This document shows positions 1 to 5,405 of a stretch of DNA of 8,687 bases, one piece after another. The stretch comes from Hyphomonadaceae bacterium (lineage in GTDB: Bacteria; Pseudomonadota; Alphaproteobacteria; Caulobacterales; Hyphomonadaceae). Where the stretch lies: the NCBI GenBank assembly GCA_030696545.1, contig JAUYSA010000425.1, positions 1 to 8,687 of the forward strand, written 5' to 3'. Made by a program: the position numbers and the translations under genes. The notes beneath the pieces were generated by a model. That model saw nothing but the letters and a program-made list of their open reading frames with translations, was not told where the DNA came from and did not search any database. Each line of letters starts with the position of its first letter. The stretch's first letter is position 1.

Positions 1-33
1 CCAGATAGCGCTGCGCGCTTCCGGGATGACAAG
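1..33. repeat. Partial copy of composite palindromic repeat
   Basis: These 33 bases match 511-543 at 32 of 33 positions, the only difference being A for G at position 3. They contain the internal palindrome AGCGCTGCGCGCTT and end in CCGGGATGACAAG. The copy is cut by the window edge, so its left half cannot be seen. It shows that the element at 439-543 belongs to a dispersed family with at least two members within about 0.5 kb. Confidence 0.75.
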
Positions 34-286
34 CCGGGATGTGACGCACGATGGGCGTGTCGCTTGCGGCGACGGTTTGGGTTTCCTTGATGGTGTCGTT
101 CTTCATTCTGGGCAGAGCATCCGGCGTCATCCGTGTGCCAATCACGGGGAGACGGCGGAAGCTCATCTGGAATGTTGAGACGACGTTCGACACGAGCATC
201 GCAAATACGCGCAGCACCGCTGTCAGCAAAAGCTGAGGAAGCGGCGGGATTACCAGTCCAGTTTGCGCGTGTTTGGGTCGTGTCAT
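1..286 (-). CDS. Uncertain hypothetical ORF, runs off left edge
   Basis: Reading leftward from an ATG at 286 there is no stop codon to the window edge (95 codons, incomplete at the 3' end). The product has a hydrophobic stretch near residues 19-40 (LLLTAVLRVFAMLVSNVV) and then a mixed polar region. Third positions are mostly G/C, more so after residue 22, so an internal ATG at 199 is another possible start. No Shine-Dalgarno lies upstream of either ATG. The last residues (ACHPGSAQRYL) are simply the translation of an intergenic-type palindromic repeat at 1-33, so the gene either ends soon beyond the edge or is not real. A competing plus-strand ORF at 51-236 shares the same wobble positions, so codon bias cannot separate the two. 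I do not recognise a family. Confidence 0.25.
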   Translation of the reverse strand, partial: MTRPKHAQTGLVIPPLPQLLLTAVLRVFAMLVSNVVSTFQMSFRRLPVIGTRMTPDALPRMKNDTIKETQTVAASDTPIVRHIPACHPGSAQRYL

Positions 287-357
287 GGGTTGGATAATAA
301 CCCCGGCCCAGGCCCGGTTGAATCTGGAGGGCGCTATCCCTCATTCTTTGTGGCTAG

Positions 358-410
358 GTGATTGAATTCGTGGGCGAAGAATTTTCGCCGTCCTACGAAT
401 TCGATGTCAC
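358..410. repeat. Long imperfect hairpin in gene-free DNA
   Basis: The inverted repeat has three nested stems: GTGA/TCAC (358-361 with 407-410), GAATTCGT/ACGAATTC (364-371 with 395-402) and GGCGAA/TTCGCC (373-378 with 384-389) around a GAATT loop. Small internal loops separate the stems. It is A/T-richer than its surroundings and has no T-tract, so it is not a classical intrinsic terminator. It could be the folded part of a small RNA, a processing site, or a degenerate repeat. The octamer GCTATCCC occurs on both sides, at 333-340 and 411-418. No gene is visible between 287 and 610. Confidence 0.5.
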
Positions 411-438
411 GCTATCCCCCAATCTCGTGATCACCCGG

Positions 439-543
439 CTTGTCATCCCGGCCGTAGCGGAGCGGAGAGCCGGGAGCCATTGATGGGCTGTCGTGCTTCC
501 ACAATGGGTCCCGGATAGCGCTGCGCGCTTCCGGGATGACAAG
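439..543. repeat. Composite two-unit palindromic repeat
   Basis: Two head-to-head half units face each other. The outer arms CTTGTCATCCCGG (439-451) and CCGGGATGACAAG (531-543) are exact reverse complements. The inner arms CCGGGAGCCATTG (470-482) and CAATGGGTCCCGG (501-513) match as inverted repeats at 12 of 13 positions. Each half therefore starts and ends with CCGGG-type sequence and can also fold alone. This architecture resembles the dispersed intergenic palindromes of alphaproteobacteria. No coding or transposase sequence is inside, so if mobile it would be non-autonomous. Confidence 0.7.
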
Positions 544-563
544 TGGTGGGCGCGGCCCCCGGG

Positions 564-595
564 TTCCGGCTCACGCGCTTTGCGCGTGTCCGGAA
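564..595 (-). terminator. Stem-loop downstream of tdk
   Basis: TTCCGG (564-569) pairs with CCGGAA (590-595), and CACGCGC (572-578) pairs with GCGCGTG (582-588) around a three-base TTT loop. The result is a near-continuous GC-rich stem. It starts 15 bases beyond the tdk stop codon in the direction of tdk transcription, which fits a 3'-end or mRNA-stabilising structure. There is no U-tract after it, so factor-independent termination is not proven. It may also be a third, diverged unit of the adjacent repeat element, because it also ends in CCGGAATGAC. Confidence 0.45.
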
Positions 596-610
596 TGACG
601 GCGGGCGAGG

Positions 611-1303
611 TTAGCGTTTCACGCGTCTTGGTGGGCGGGCCGTGTTGGCGGCGGCGAGGTGGAGGTGGGTTTTTTTGGCGGGCTTCTTTTTGGCGGCGCG
701 GGGTTTGGCTTTTGGTTTGGCCTTAGGCCAGCGGCCGGTTTCTTCTTCCCAGTGGGCGCGGCAGAGGGAGAGGTACATGGATTTTTCGATGCCGACCTGG
801 TTGCCGGTGGTGAGTGTTTTGCCCTCGGCGGTCCGGCGGACGACCATGGTGGCCTTGCGACCGCAATGGCAGATGGTGCGGATCTCGCGCAGGCTGTCGG
901 CGATGGCGAGGAGTTCGGCGGAGCCGGGGAAGAGTTCGCCGCGGAAATCCGTGCGCAGGCCGTAGCAGAGGACGGGGATGCCGAGGCGGTCGCTGATGCG
1001 GGCGAGTTGCCAGACCTGATCCTTGGTCAGGAACTGGGCTTCGTCGACGAAGACGCAGTCGACCTTTTTCTTCTTGTGCTCGCGCGTGATGCGGGCCTGG
1101 AGGTTGTCGGTTTCGCTGTAGAGCGTGGCGTCGGCGTTGATGCCGATGCGCGAGGTGATGCGGCCGTCCTCGTGCTTTGCGTAGAGCGCGGAGGTGAAGA
1201 GGAGCGTGCGCATGCCGCGCTCCTGATAGTTCCACGACGCCTGCAGCAGCACCGTGGATTTCCCGGCATTCATGGCGGCGTAGGAAAAATACAGCTTCGA
1301 CAT
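611..1303 (-). CDS. tdk: Thymidine kinase, type II (bacterial tetrameric class)
   Basis: This enzyme phosphorylates thymidine (and deoxyuridine) with ATP in the pyrimidine salvage pathway, in the cytoplasm. The 230-residue product tracks the E. coli enzyme closely from its first residues. Visible motifs are the P-loop AAMNAGKST (residues 9-17), YNYQERGMRT-like NYQERGMRT (25-33), the VDEAQF segment with D87 and catalytic-type E88, and the lasso/substrate segment PVLCYGLRTDFRGELF (110-125). The zinc-site residues are C145, C147, C181 and H184. The ATG at 1303 is chosen because homology begins exactly there. The open frame continues far upstream without family similarity, overlapping the MFS gene antiparallel to nothing real. 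The Shine-Dalgarno is weak. The last ~40 residues are a Lys/Ala/Pro then Arg-rich tail absent from the short E. coli form. The 143-bp gap to the upstream MFS gene holds only a weak imperfect stem (TGCGGG 1402-1407 with CCCGCA 1432-1437). Confidence 0.96.
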   Translation of the reverse strand: MSKLYFSYAAMNAGKSTVLLQASWNYQERGMRTLLFTSALYAKHEDGRITSRIGINADATLYSETDNLQARITREHKKKKVDCVFVDEAQFLTKDQVWQLARISDRLGIPVLCYGLRTDFRGELFPGSAELLAIADSLREIRTICHCGRKATMVVRRTAEGKTLTTGNQVGIEKSMYLSLCRAHWEEETGRWPKAKPKAKPRAAKKKPAKKTHLHLAAANTARPPRRVKR

Positions 1304-1446
1304 GCCGGGTTCCGCAGCTTTTCCATGCTGTTGTGCAGCGGCGAGGCGGTCGCGCCAAGGCGCCGGATGCGCGCGGCGCGGCCGGTTTCTGGGGACAGAC
1401 TTGCGGGCGCCTGATGCTGCTAGGAAAATCCCCCGCAGGTTGTGCG

Positions 1447-2766
1447 TCAGGCGGCGGCGGTGGCGGGGCCTGCGGGGCGGCGGCGGGTTCCGCTGACGAA
1501 GGCCAGGGCGGCGACGATGCAGAGGATACCGGCGCCCTGGAAGGCGATCGCGTAGGAGCCGAGTTCGGTGCGGATCAGGCCTGCGCTGAAAGCCGCGAAG
1601 CCGGCGCCTAACTGGTGCGCCGCGAAGATCCAGCCGAACACGAGCGTGGCGCGGGCGGGGCCGAACGCATCTGCTGTGAGTTTCACGGTGGGCGGGACGG
1701 TGGCGATCCAGTCGAGGCCGTAGAAGACGGCGAAGATGGTGAGCGCGGTCGGGTCGAAGCCGGAGATCGGGAGGTAGAACAGCGAGAGGCCGCGCAGGCC
1801 GTAATAGATCAGCAGGAGGATGCGCGGGTTGAAGCGGTCTGTGAGCCAGCCGGACGCAACTGTTCCGACGAAGTTGAAGCCACCCATGAGGGCGAGCGTG
1901 CCGGCGGCTGCGGTGGCGGGAATGAGATAGTCGCCGCACATCGGGATGAGGTGCATTTGTACGAGGCCGTTGGTGGAGGCGCCGCAGACGAAGAAAGAGC
2001 CGGCGAGGATCCAGAAGATCGGTTTGCGGACGGCGACGGCGAGCGCTTCGAATGGCGCGAGGAAGAGATTACCTTGCGGGGCGGGCGGGGCTGCGGGCGC
2101 GGCGTCGGTGGCGGCGCCCATAGGGCGGAGGCCGATGTCCGAGGGGCGATTGCGGATGAAGAGAAGGACCAGCACGACGGCGATGGCGTAGAAGGCGCAC
2201 AGGGCGAGCGAGGCTGTGCGCCAGCCATCGCGCTGCACCAGCCACGCCATGAAAGGCAAAAAGACGAGCTGTCCCATGGCGGTGGCGGCCGAGAGAATGC
2301 CGATGACGAGGCCGCGGTGTGTATCAAACCAGCGCGTGGTGACGGTGGCCGACATGACAAGGGCAGTGAGACCTGCTGCGAGGCCGACGACAACGCCCCA
2401 CAGGGCAACGAGATGCCAGAGCGCGGTCATGTAGATCGAGGCGCCGGTGCCGGCGGCGATGAGCACGAGTGAGGCGACCATCACTGGCCTGAGGCCGAAG
2501 CGGATGAACAGGGCCGCAGCGAAGGGCGCAACGAGGCCGAGGAGGGCGAGGCGGATGCCGAGGGCGGAGGAGATTTCGGCCTGCGTCCAGCCGAACTCCA
2601 TCTGTAGCGGCAGAAGCATGACGCCGACCGAGCCGATAGCGCCGGCTGCGACGAGAGCGGCGAAGAAGGTCACGAAGGCGACGACCCATGCGTAGTGGAT
2701 GCCGGCGCGGGCGAAGAAGCGGGTGATCGGATCGCCGCTGGGGGCGTGGGCCGCTGTGATGGTCAT
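1447..2766 (-). CDS. MFS transporter, MCT/OFA-like
   Basis: This is a 439-residue inner-membrane carrier of the major facilitator superfamily with about 12 predicted hydrophobic helices, six on each side of a central loop. The cytoplasmic loop (residues ~206-250) is Ala/Pro-rich. The N-terminal half has the IHYAWVV entry to helix 1 (23-29) and RWFDTHRGLVIGI (145-157), a signature typical of the monocarboxylate/oxalate-formate-like MFS branch. The C-terminal half has GFNFVGTVASGWLTDRF (296-312), an MFS motif-A-like loop after helix 8. Transport direction and substrate cannot be read from sequence; monocarboxylates or a small aromatic/lipophilic compound are guesses. The ATG at 2766 has only a weak AAAAGG upstream. 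It is divergent from the TetR gene, and the shared spacer carries paired palindromes, so repression by that TetR protein is the likely control. Confidence 0.9.
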   Translation of the reverse strand: MTITAAHAPSGDPITRFFARAGIHYAWVVAFVTFFAALVAAGAIGSVGVMLLPLQMEFGWTQAEISSALGIRLALLGLVAPFAAALFIRFGLRPVMVASLVLIAAGTGASIYMTALWHLVALWGVVVGLAAGLTALVMSATVTTRWFDTHRGLVIGILSAATAMGQLVFLPFMAWLVQRDGWRTASLALCAFYAIAVVLVLLFIRNRPSDIGLRPMGAATDAAPAAPPAPQGNLFLAPFEALAVAVRKPIFWILAGSFFVCGASTNGLVQMHLIPMCGDYLIPATAAAGTLALMGGFNFVGTVASGWLTDRFNPRILLLIYYGLRGLSLFYLPISGFDPTALTIFAVFYGLDWIATVPPTVKLTADAFGPARATLVFGWIFAAHQLGAGFAAFSAGLIRTELGSYAIAFQGAGILCIVAALAFVSGTRRRPAGPATAAA

Positions 2767-2802
2767 GTGCAGACAGGCCTTTTGCCAGCGGACAGAAGGT
2801 GT

Positions 2803-2820
2803 ATATGACTGGTATCATAT
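2803..2820. promoter_or_regulatory. Candidate TetR operator, copy 1
   Basis: ATATGA-CTGGTA-TCATAT is a perfect 6-bp-arm palindrome 37 bp upstream of the MFS start codon. It overlaps the only good -10 hexamer for the leftward gene (TATAAT on the minus strand, 2819-2824). A second, related palindrome lies at 2870-2887 and matches this one at 14 of 18 positions. A duplicated palindrome between divergent tetR and transporter genes is the usual arrangement for an autoregulating TetR repressor. Binding itself is inferred. Confidence 0.7.
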
Positions 2821-2824
2821 TATA
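2819..2824 (-). promoter_or_regulatory. Candidate -10 box for the MFS gene
   Basis: The minus strand reads TATAAT here, a consensus sigma-70-type -10 hexamer 53 bp from the MFS ATG. It overlaps the edge of palindrome copy 1, so a bound repressor would block it. A convincing -35 hexamer at the right distance is not evident (TGAGCG is the nearest candidate). An alternative reading uses TTGCAC as a -35 with a poorer -10 nearer the gene. Confidence 0.4.
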
Positions 2825-2869
2825 GTGCAATATGGTCCGGGCGCTCATTGCGGGTTTGTGGTGCAGGAA

Positions 2870-2887
2870 ATATGATGGGTATCATCA
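2870..2887. promoter_or_regulatory. Candidate TetR operator, copy 2
   Basis: ATATGA-TGGGTA-TCATCA repeats the shape of the palindrome at 2803-2820, keeping ATATGA and GGTATCAT, with perfect inner arms ATGAT/ATCAT. Its centre lies 67 bp from that of copy 1 and its end is 36 bp before the tetR ATG. A weak rightward promoter, TTGTGG (2856-2861) with TATCAT (2880-2885) 18 bp later, would overlap it, which fits autoregulation. Confidence 0.65.
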
Positions 2888-2905
2888 GAAGCGCTTGGCT
2901 TCTGA
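2885..2905. repeat. Perfect 8-bp stem in the tetR leader
   Basis: TCAGAAGC (2885-2892) and GCTTCTGA (2898-2905) form an exact inverted repeat around GCTTG. It abuts palindrome copy 2 and lies 18 bp upstream of the tetR start codon. It could be a third, unrelated protein-binding site or an RNA hairpin in the untranslated leader that limits translation. The tetR ribosome binding site (GAAG before ATG) is weak and sits just beyond the stem. Confidence 0.45.
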
Positions 2906-2923
2906 AAAAATCTGGCTGAAGCG

Positions 2924-3496
2924 ATGGCGCGTTATTCTACTGATCACAAGGAAAAGACCCGCGCGGCGATTGTCGAGGCGGCGGCTGAGCGGGTTCGCGT
3001 TGGCGGGCTCGAAGCGCTGGGCGTGGCGAGCATCATGGCCGAGGCGGGCCTGACGCATGGCGGGTTCTACGCGCACTTTTCCTCGCGCGATGCACTACTG
3101 GCGGCGGCGGTGACGCGGCTGTTCGAGAAGGCGTGCGAGACGGTGGGGTGGTTCGCGCAGAAGTATGGCGAGGCGGGGCTCGAGAAGTATGTCGACTTCT
3201 ACCTGTCGCCGCGCCATCGCGATGATGTGGAGCGTGGCTGTCCGATCCCGTCGCTGTCGGGCGAGGCGATGCGGGCGGGGCCGGTGGTGAAGGCGGCTTA
3301 TGAGGCGGGTCTGGATGCGTTGGCCGAGCGCGTGGGCGGGATGATGGCGCCGGGTGATCGCAAGGGTGGAGCGAAGCGCGCGGGGCTGGCGCTGCTGGGC
3401 GAGATGTCGGGCGTGCTGGGGGTGTCGCGCGCGATGGGTGATGCGAAGCAGTCAGCGGAGATGCTGGCGGCGAAGCGCAAGGCGATTATGGTTTAG
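2924..3496 (+). CDS. TetR/AcrR-family transcriptional regulator
   Basis: The 190-residue product is a typical one-domain TetR repressor. The N-terminal DNA-binding part (residues ~10-57) ends in the helix-turn-helix GVASIMAEAGLTHGGFYAHF (33-52), a strong match to the family pattern. The C-terminal ligand-binding part is all-helical. It contains a RGCPIPSLSGE segment with Cys106; a Cys at this region is the redox or electrophile sensor in NemR-type TetR proteins, but equivalence here is only suggested. It is divergent from the MFS gene and the two palindromes in the shared spacer are its probable operators, so it likely represses both itself and the transporter. The inducer is unknown. The gene converges on the cytochrome c gene across the nested repeat at 3505-3621. 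Confidence 0.93.
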   Translation: MARYSTDHKEKTRAAIVEAAAERVRVGGLEALGVASIMAEAGLTHGGFYAHFSSRDALLAAAVTRLFEKACETVGWFAQKYGEAGLEKYVDFYLSPRHRDDVERGCPIPSLSGEAMRAGPVVKAAYEAGLDALAERVGGMMAPGDRKGGAKRAGLALLGEMSGVLGVSRAMGDAKQSAEMLAAKRKAIMV

Positions 3497-3504
3497 GGGA
3501 GCGC

Positions 3505-3621
3505 GCCCTCGTCCTTCGACGGACGCACGCTTCGCGTGCTGCTCAGGATGAGGGCTAAACCAGTGTAGGCAAAGTAGCCCTCATCCTGAGGAGGCCGGAG
3601 GCCGTCTCGAAGGACGAGGGC
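3505..3621. repeat. Nested palindromic element, likely bidirectional terminator
   Basis: The outer arms GCCCTCGTCCTTCGA (3505-3519) and TCGAAGGACGAGGGC (3607-3621) are perfect inverted repeats. The inner arms CTCAGGATGAGGGCTA (3542-3557) and TAGCCCTCATCCTGAG (3575-3590) are also perfect, around a 17-nt loop. Two smaller stems lie between them, such as GCACGC/GCGTGC near 3525-3539 and GGCC-GGAGGCC near 3593-3603. The 117-bp element fills the space between two convergent genes, 8 bases from each stop codon, so it probably ends transcription from both sides. The motif resembles dispersed alphaproteobacterial intergenic palindromes known from general experience. No long T-tract is present. Confidence 0.8.
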
Positions 3622-3629
3622 GTAAGCTC

Positions 3630-4133
3630 TTATTGCGGCAGGCCGGCTTCGACGTATTTGGAGACGTCGTCGAGATCGTCGGCTGACAGGGCGGCGCCCA
3701 TGGGGGGCATCTTTTCGCCCGGGTTGACCACGCCCTTGGTGATCTTTTCCTTGATGACCGCGTATTCGTGGCCGGCGGTGAGGCCGACGCCCATCTGCGT
3801 GCCGGCGCCGGTCGGGCCGTGGCACATGGCGCAGGTGCGCGCATAGACGGCGGCGCCGTTGGCGAGCTCTTCCTTCGTCGGGCCGGCGGCAGCGGCGGGG
3901 GGGGCTGGCGGAGCGGCAGCAGGAATTGTTGCGGCGGGCGCCGGTGTGGTCGCGTCGGCGGGCGGGGCGGAGGCGAGGGTGTCGGTGGTGTTCTCGGCGG
4001 CGGGGCCGCTTTCGGGGGTGGGGGCGGCGATGTCTGCGGGGGCGGCCACTTCCGGAGCGGGCGTTTCGGCGGCCGGGGTGCAGGCGGCGAGCGCGATGGC
4101 TGCGGCGGACATAAGGATGGTTTGCAGTTTCAC
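3630..4133 (-). CDS. Class I c-type cytochrome, predicted lipoprotein
   Basis: The 167-residue product starts with a lipoprotein signal peptide whose lipobox LAAC puts the lipidated Cys at residue 18. Residues 19-85 are an Ala/Pro/Thr-rich flexible linker. The C-terminal ~80 residues form a small monohaem cytochrome: CAMCH (101-105) binds haem covalently, and KMPPMG (141-146) supplies the axial Met (M142, or M145). It would transfer electrons on the periplasmic face of a membrane. The GTG at 4133 is chosen because AAGAGGG (4141-4147) sits 7 nt upstream and because the signal peptide begins there. The longer frame to 4220 would overlap the upstream gene and bury the signal sequence. It follows the CMD lipoprotein gene by 28 bp and ends the five-gene block. 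The partner redox enzyme is unknown. Confidence 0.92.
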   Translation of the reverse strand: MKLQTILMSAAAIALAACTPAAETPAPEVAAPADIAAPTPESGPAAENTTDTLASAPPADATTPAPAATIPAAAPPAPPAAAAGPTKEELANGAAVYARTCAMCHGPTGAGTQMGVGLTAGHEYAVIKEKITKGVVNPGEKMPPMGAALSADDLDDVSKYVEAGLPQ

Positions 4134-4140
4134 GGGATCG

Positions 4141-4147
4141 CCCTCTT
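4141..4147 (-). promoter_or_regulatory. Ribosome binding site deciding a GTG start
   Basis: The minus strand reads AAGAGGG 7 nt before GTG at 4133, inside the 28-bp gap after the CMD-lipoprotein stop. This supports the short, signal-peptide-bearing cytochrome over the longer open frame. Confidence 0.7.
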
Positions 4148-4161
4148 CAAGCTCTACTGAA

Positions 4162-5370
4162 TCAACTCGGCATGGCCGGATAGCCCGGCTCTGTCTGGAT
4201 GCCGAGTGAATTGATGGCAAGTCCTGTCATCGTGTAGCCGCCGACCGTGTAAACGATCTCGATGCGCTCCTTGATGCCGTAGTATCTGGCAAGTTCGGCC
4301 CAGTTTGCATCGCTGACGAACGCTTCGCGGCGGAGTTCGTCGGCTGCCTTGAGCACGGCGCGCTGGCGGGCGGTCCAGATGGGGGCGGAGGGGCCGGTGG
4401 CTATCGCTGATATCTGCGCGGCGGAGAGGCCGGCGGTTTTCGCGGATTCCTCGTGGTGCGCCCATTCATAGCCGGCGCGGATGTTGTGGGCGGTGCGCAT
4501 GATCAGCAGTTCGCGGGTTTCGGGGTCGAGCAGGCCGTCGCGCTGCAGGTAGGAACCGAAGCGGGCGCGGGGGCCGTAGAGCTTCGGGTGGTTCAGCATG
4601 GTGGTGTAGAGGTTGAGGGCTTCGCCGTTGGGACGGAGTTGCGGGGTGATCATCGCGCGCTGTTCGGGCGTCCAGGCCGAGGGCGGGATCGGGGCGACGC
4701 GCGGTGTTGCGAGGCGCGGGCCGGTGGGGCGCGTGGCGGTGGCGGGCAGGGGAAGGTCGGTCGGCATGAAGTCGACGGCCTCGGGTTCGATCTGGATGCC
4801 GAGCGTGTTGAGCGCCATCGAGACGAGCTGGTACTGCGCTGACGTGAAGAACAGTTCCATCACCTGTTGGTCGGAGTAGGTCTTGCGCAGGTCGGCCCAG
4901 GTGGCGTCGGAGATCATGGCTTCGTAGCGGAGTTCGTCGGCCATCTTGAGGACGGCGCGGTCGGTGTCGGACCAGAGTGGTGATTGCGGATCCGCGGCGA
5001 TGGCGCGGATTTCGGCTTCGGTCATGCCTGCTGAGGCTTTGGCGATGCGGGCGTGCTGCGACCATTCATAGGGCGACTGGCAGAGCCAGCCCATGCGCAG
5101 CATCGCCATTTCCCTATGGCGAGCCGAAATGCTGGAGCCGTTGAGCAGGATCTGACCGAGCGGCGACCAGCGGTTGTAGAGGTCAACATGGTTGGCGAGC
5201 GTGCGGTAGATGTTGAGGCTCGACCGGCTGGCCAGCATGTCGCGCTGGGCTTCCGTCAGATCAGTTTCATCGACGACGGCGAGGCGCGGTTCGGCCAGGC
5301 GCGGCGTGAACGAGGTTGGTGTAGCGCAGCCGGCCAAAGCCAGTGCGACGGCTATCGCAGCAAGACGCAA
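4162..5370 (-). CDS. Lipoprotein with two CMD-like (carboxymuconolactone decarboxylase/AhpD-fold) domains
   Basis: The 402-residue product opens with a lipoprotein signal (lipobox LAGC, Cys15). Two internal repeats follow, at residues ~40-196 and ~240-395, offset by about 200. They align end to end: LNIYRTLANHVDLY with LNLYTTMLNHPKLY, YEWSQH (101-106) with YEWAHH (301-306), AVLKMADELRYEA with AVLKAADELRREA, and LGIQIEP with LGIQTEP. This is the all-helical fold of PF02627-like proteins with the Glu-Trp-x-x-His motif kept in both halves. The AhpD CxxC is absent; repeat 1 has a single nearby Cys97 and repeat 2 has none. Family members are usually ~150-190-residue cytoplasmic proteins, so duplication plus a lipid anchor is unusual. 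The true activity is unknown. The start is TTG at 5370, fixed by GGGGAGG 6 nt upstream. Its neighbour 28 bp downstream is the cytochrome c lipoprotein, and the pair is probably co-transcribed and co-localised. Confidence 0.88.
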   Translation of the reverse strand: MRLAAIAVALALAGCATPTSFTPRLAEPRLAVVDETDLTEAQRDMLASRSSLNIYRTLANHVDLYNRWSPLGQILLNGSSISARHREMAMLRMGWLCQSPYEWSQHARIAKASAGMTEAEIRAIAADPQSPLWSDTDRAVLKMADELRYEAMISDATWADLRKTYSDQQVMELFFTSAQYQLVSMALNTLGIQIEPEAVDFMPTDLPLPATATRPTGPRLATPRVAPIPPSAWTPEQRAMITPQLRPNGEALNLYTTMLNHPKLYGPRARFGSYLQRDGLLDPETRELLIMRTAHNIRAGYEWAHHEESAKTAGLSAAQISAIATGPSAPIWTARQRAVLKAADELRREAFVSDANWAELARYYGIKERIEIVYTVGGYTMTGLAINSLGIQTEPGYPAMPS

Positions 5371-5376
5371 GATATT

Positions 5377-5383
5377 CCTCCCC
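5377..5383 (-). promoter_or_regulatory. Strong Shine-Dalgarno for a TTG start
   Basis: The minus strand reads GGGGAGG 6 nt before the TTG at 5370. It is the strongest ribosome binding site in the window and justifies the rare TTG, which also places the lipoprotein signal peptide at the N-terminus. Translation of this gene therefore looks independent of the upstream isochorismatase-like gene. Confidence 0.75.
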
Positions 5384-5405
5384 GACGTTTCTTATTCTTG
5401 TCGGA

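Noticed and set aside
51..236. Plus-strand 61-residue ORF with a hydrophobic N-terminus
   Set aside because: No Shine-Dalgarno, no recognisable family, and it overlaps the opposite-strand frame sharing the same wobble positions. First-position purine bias slightly favours it, so it is not excluded.
1..610. CRISPR array or insertion sequence
   Set aside because: The repeats are palindromic and irregularly spaced without uniform spacers, and no transposase or terminal-repeat-flanked ORF is present.
659..1414. Long plus-strand ORF opposite tdk
   Set aside because: It is an antisense shadow of a confidently identified kinase gene; its composition is Gly/Ala/Glu-rich with no family signal.
1304..1939. 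Upstream extension of the tdk frame to 1939
   Set aside because: The extension is Arg/His/Pro-rich out-of-frame translation of the MFS gene; kinase homology starts at 1303.
1615..2472. Long plus-strand ORF opposite the MFS gene
   Set aside because: It is highly charged, repetitive Glu/Gly/Arg sequence, typical of the antisense of a GC-rich membrane protein gene.
3768..4160. Gly-rich plus-strand ORF opposite the cytochrome linker
   Set aside because: It is the complement of the Ala/Pro linker codons; low complexity explains the long open frame.
4134..4220. Longer cytochrome c ORF starting at 4220
   Set aside because: It would overlap the CMD gene and hide the lipoprotein signal; GTG 4133 has a proper ribosome binding site.
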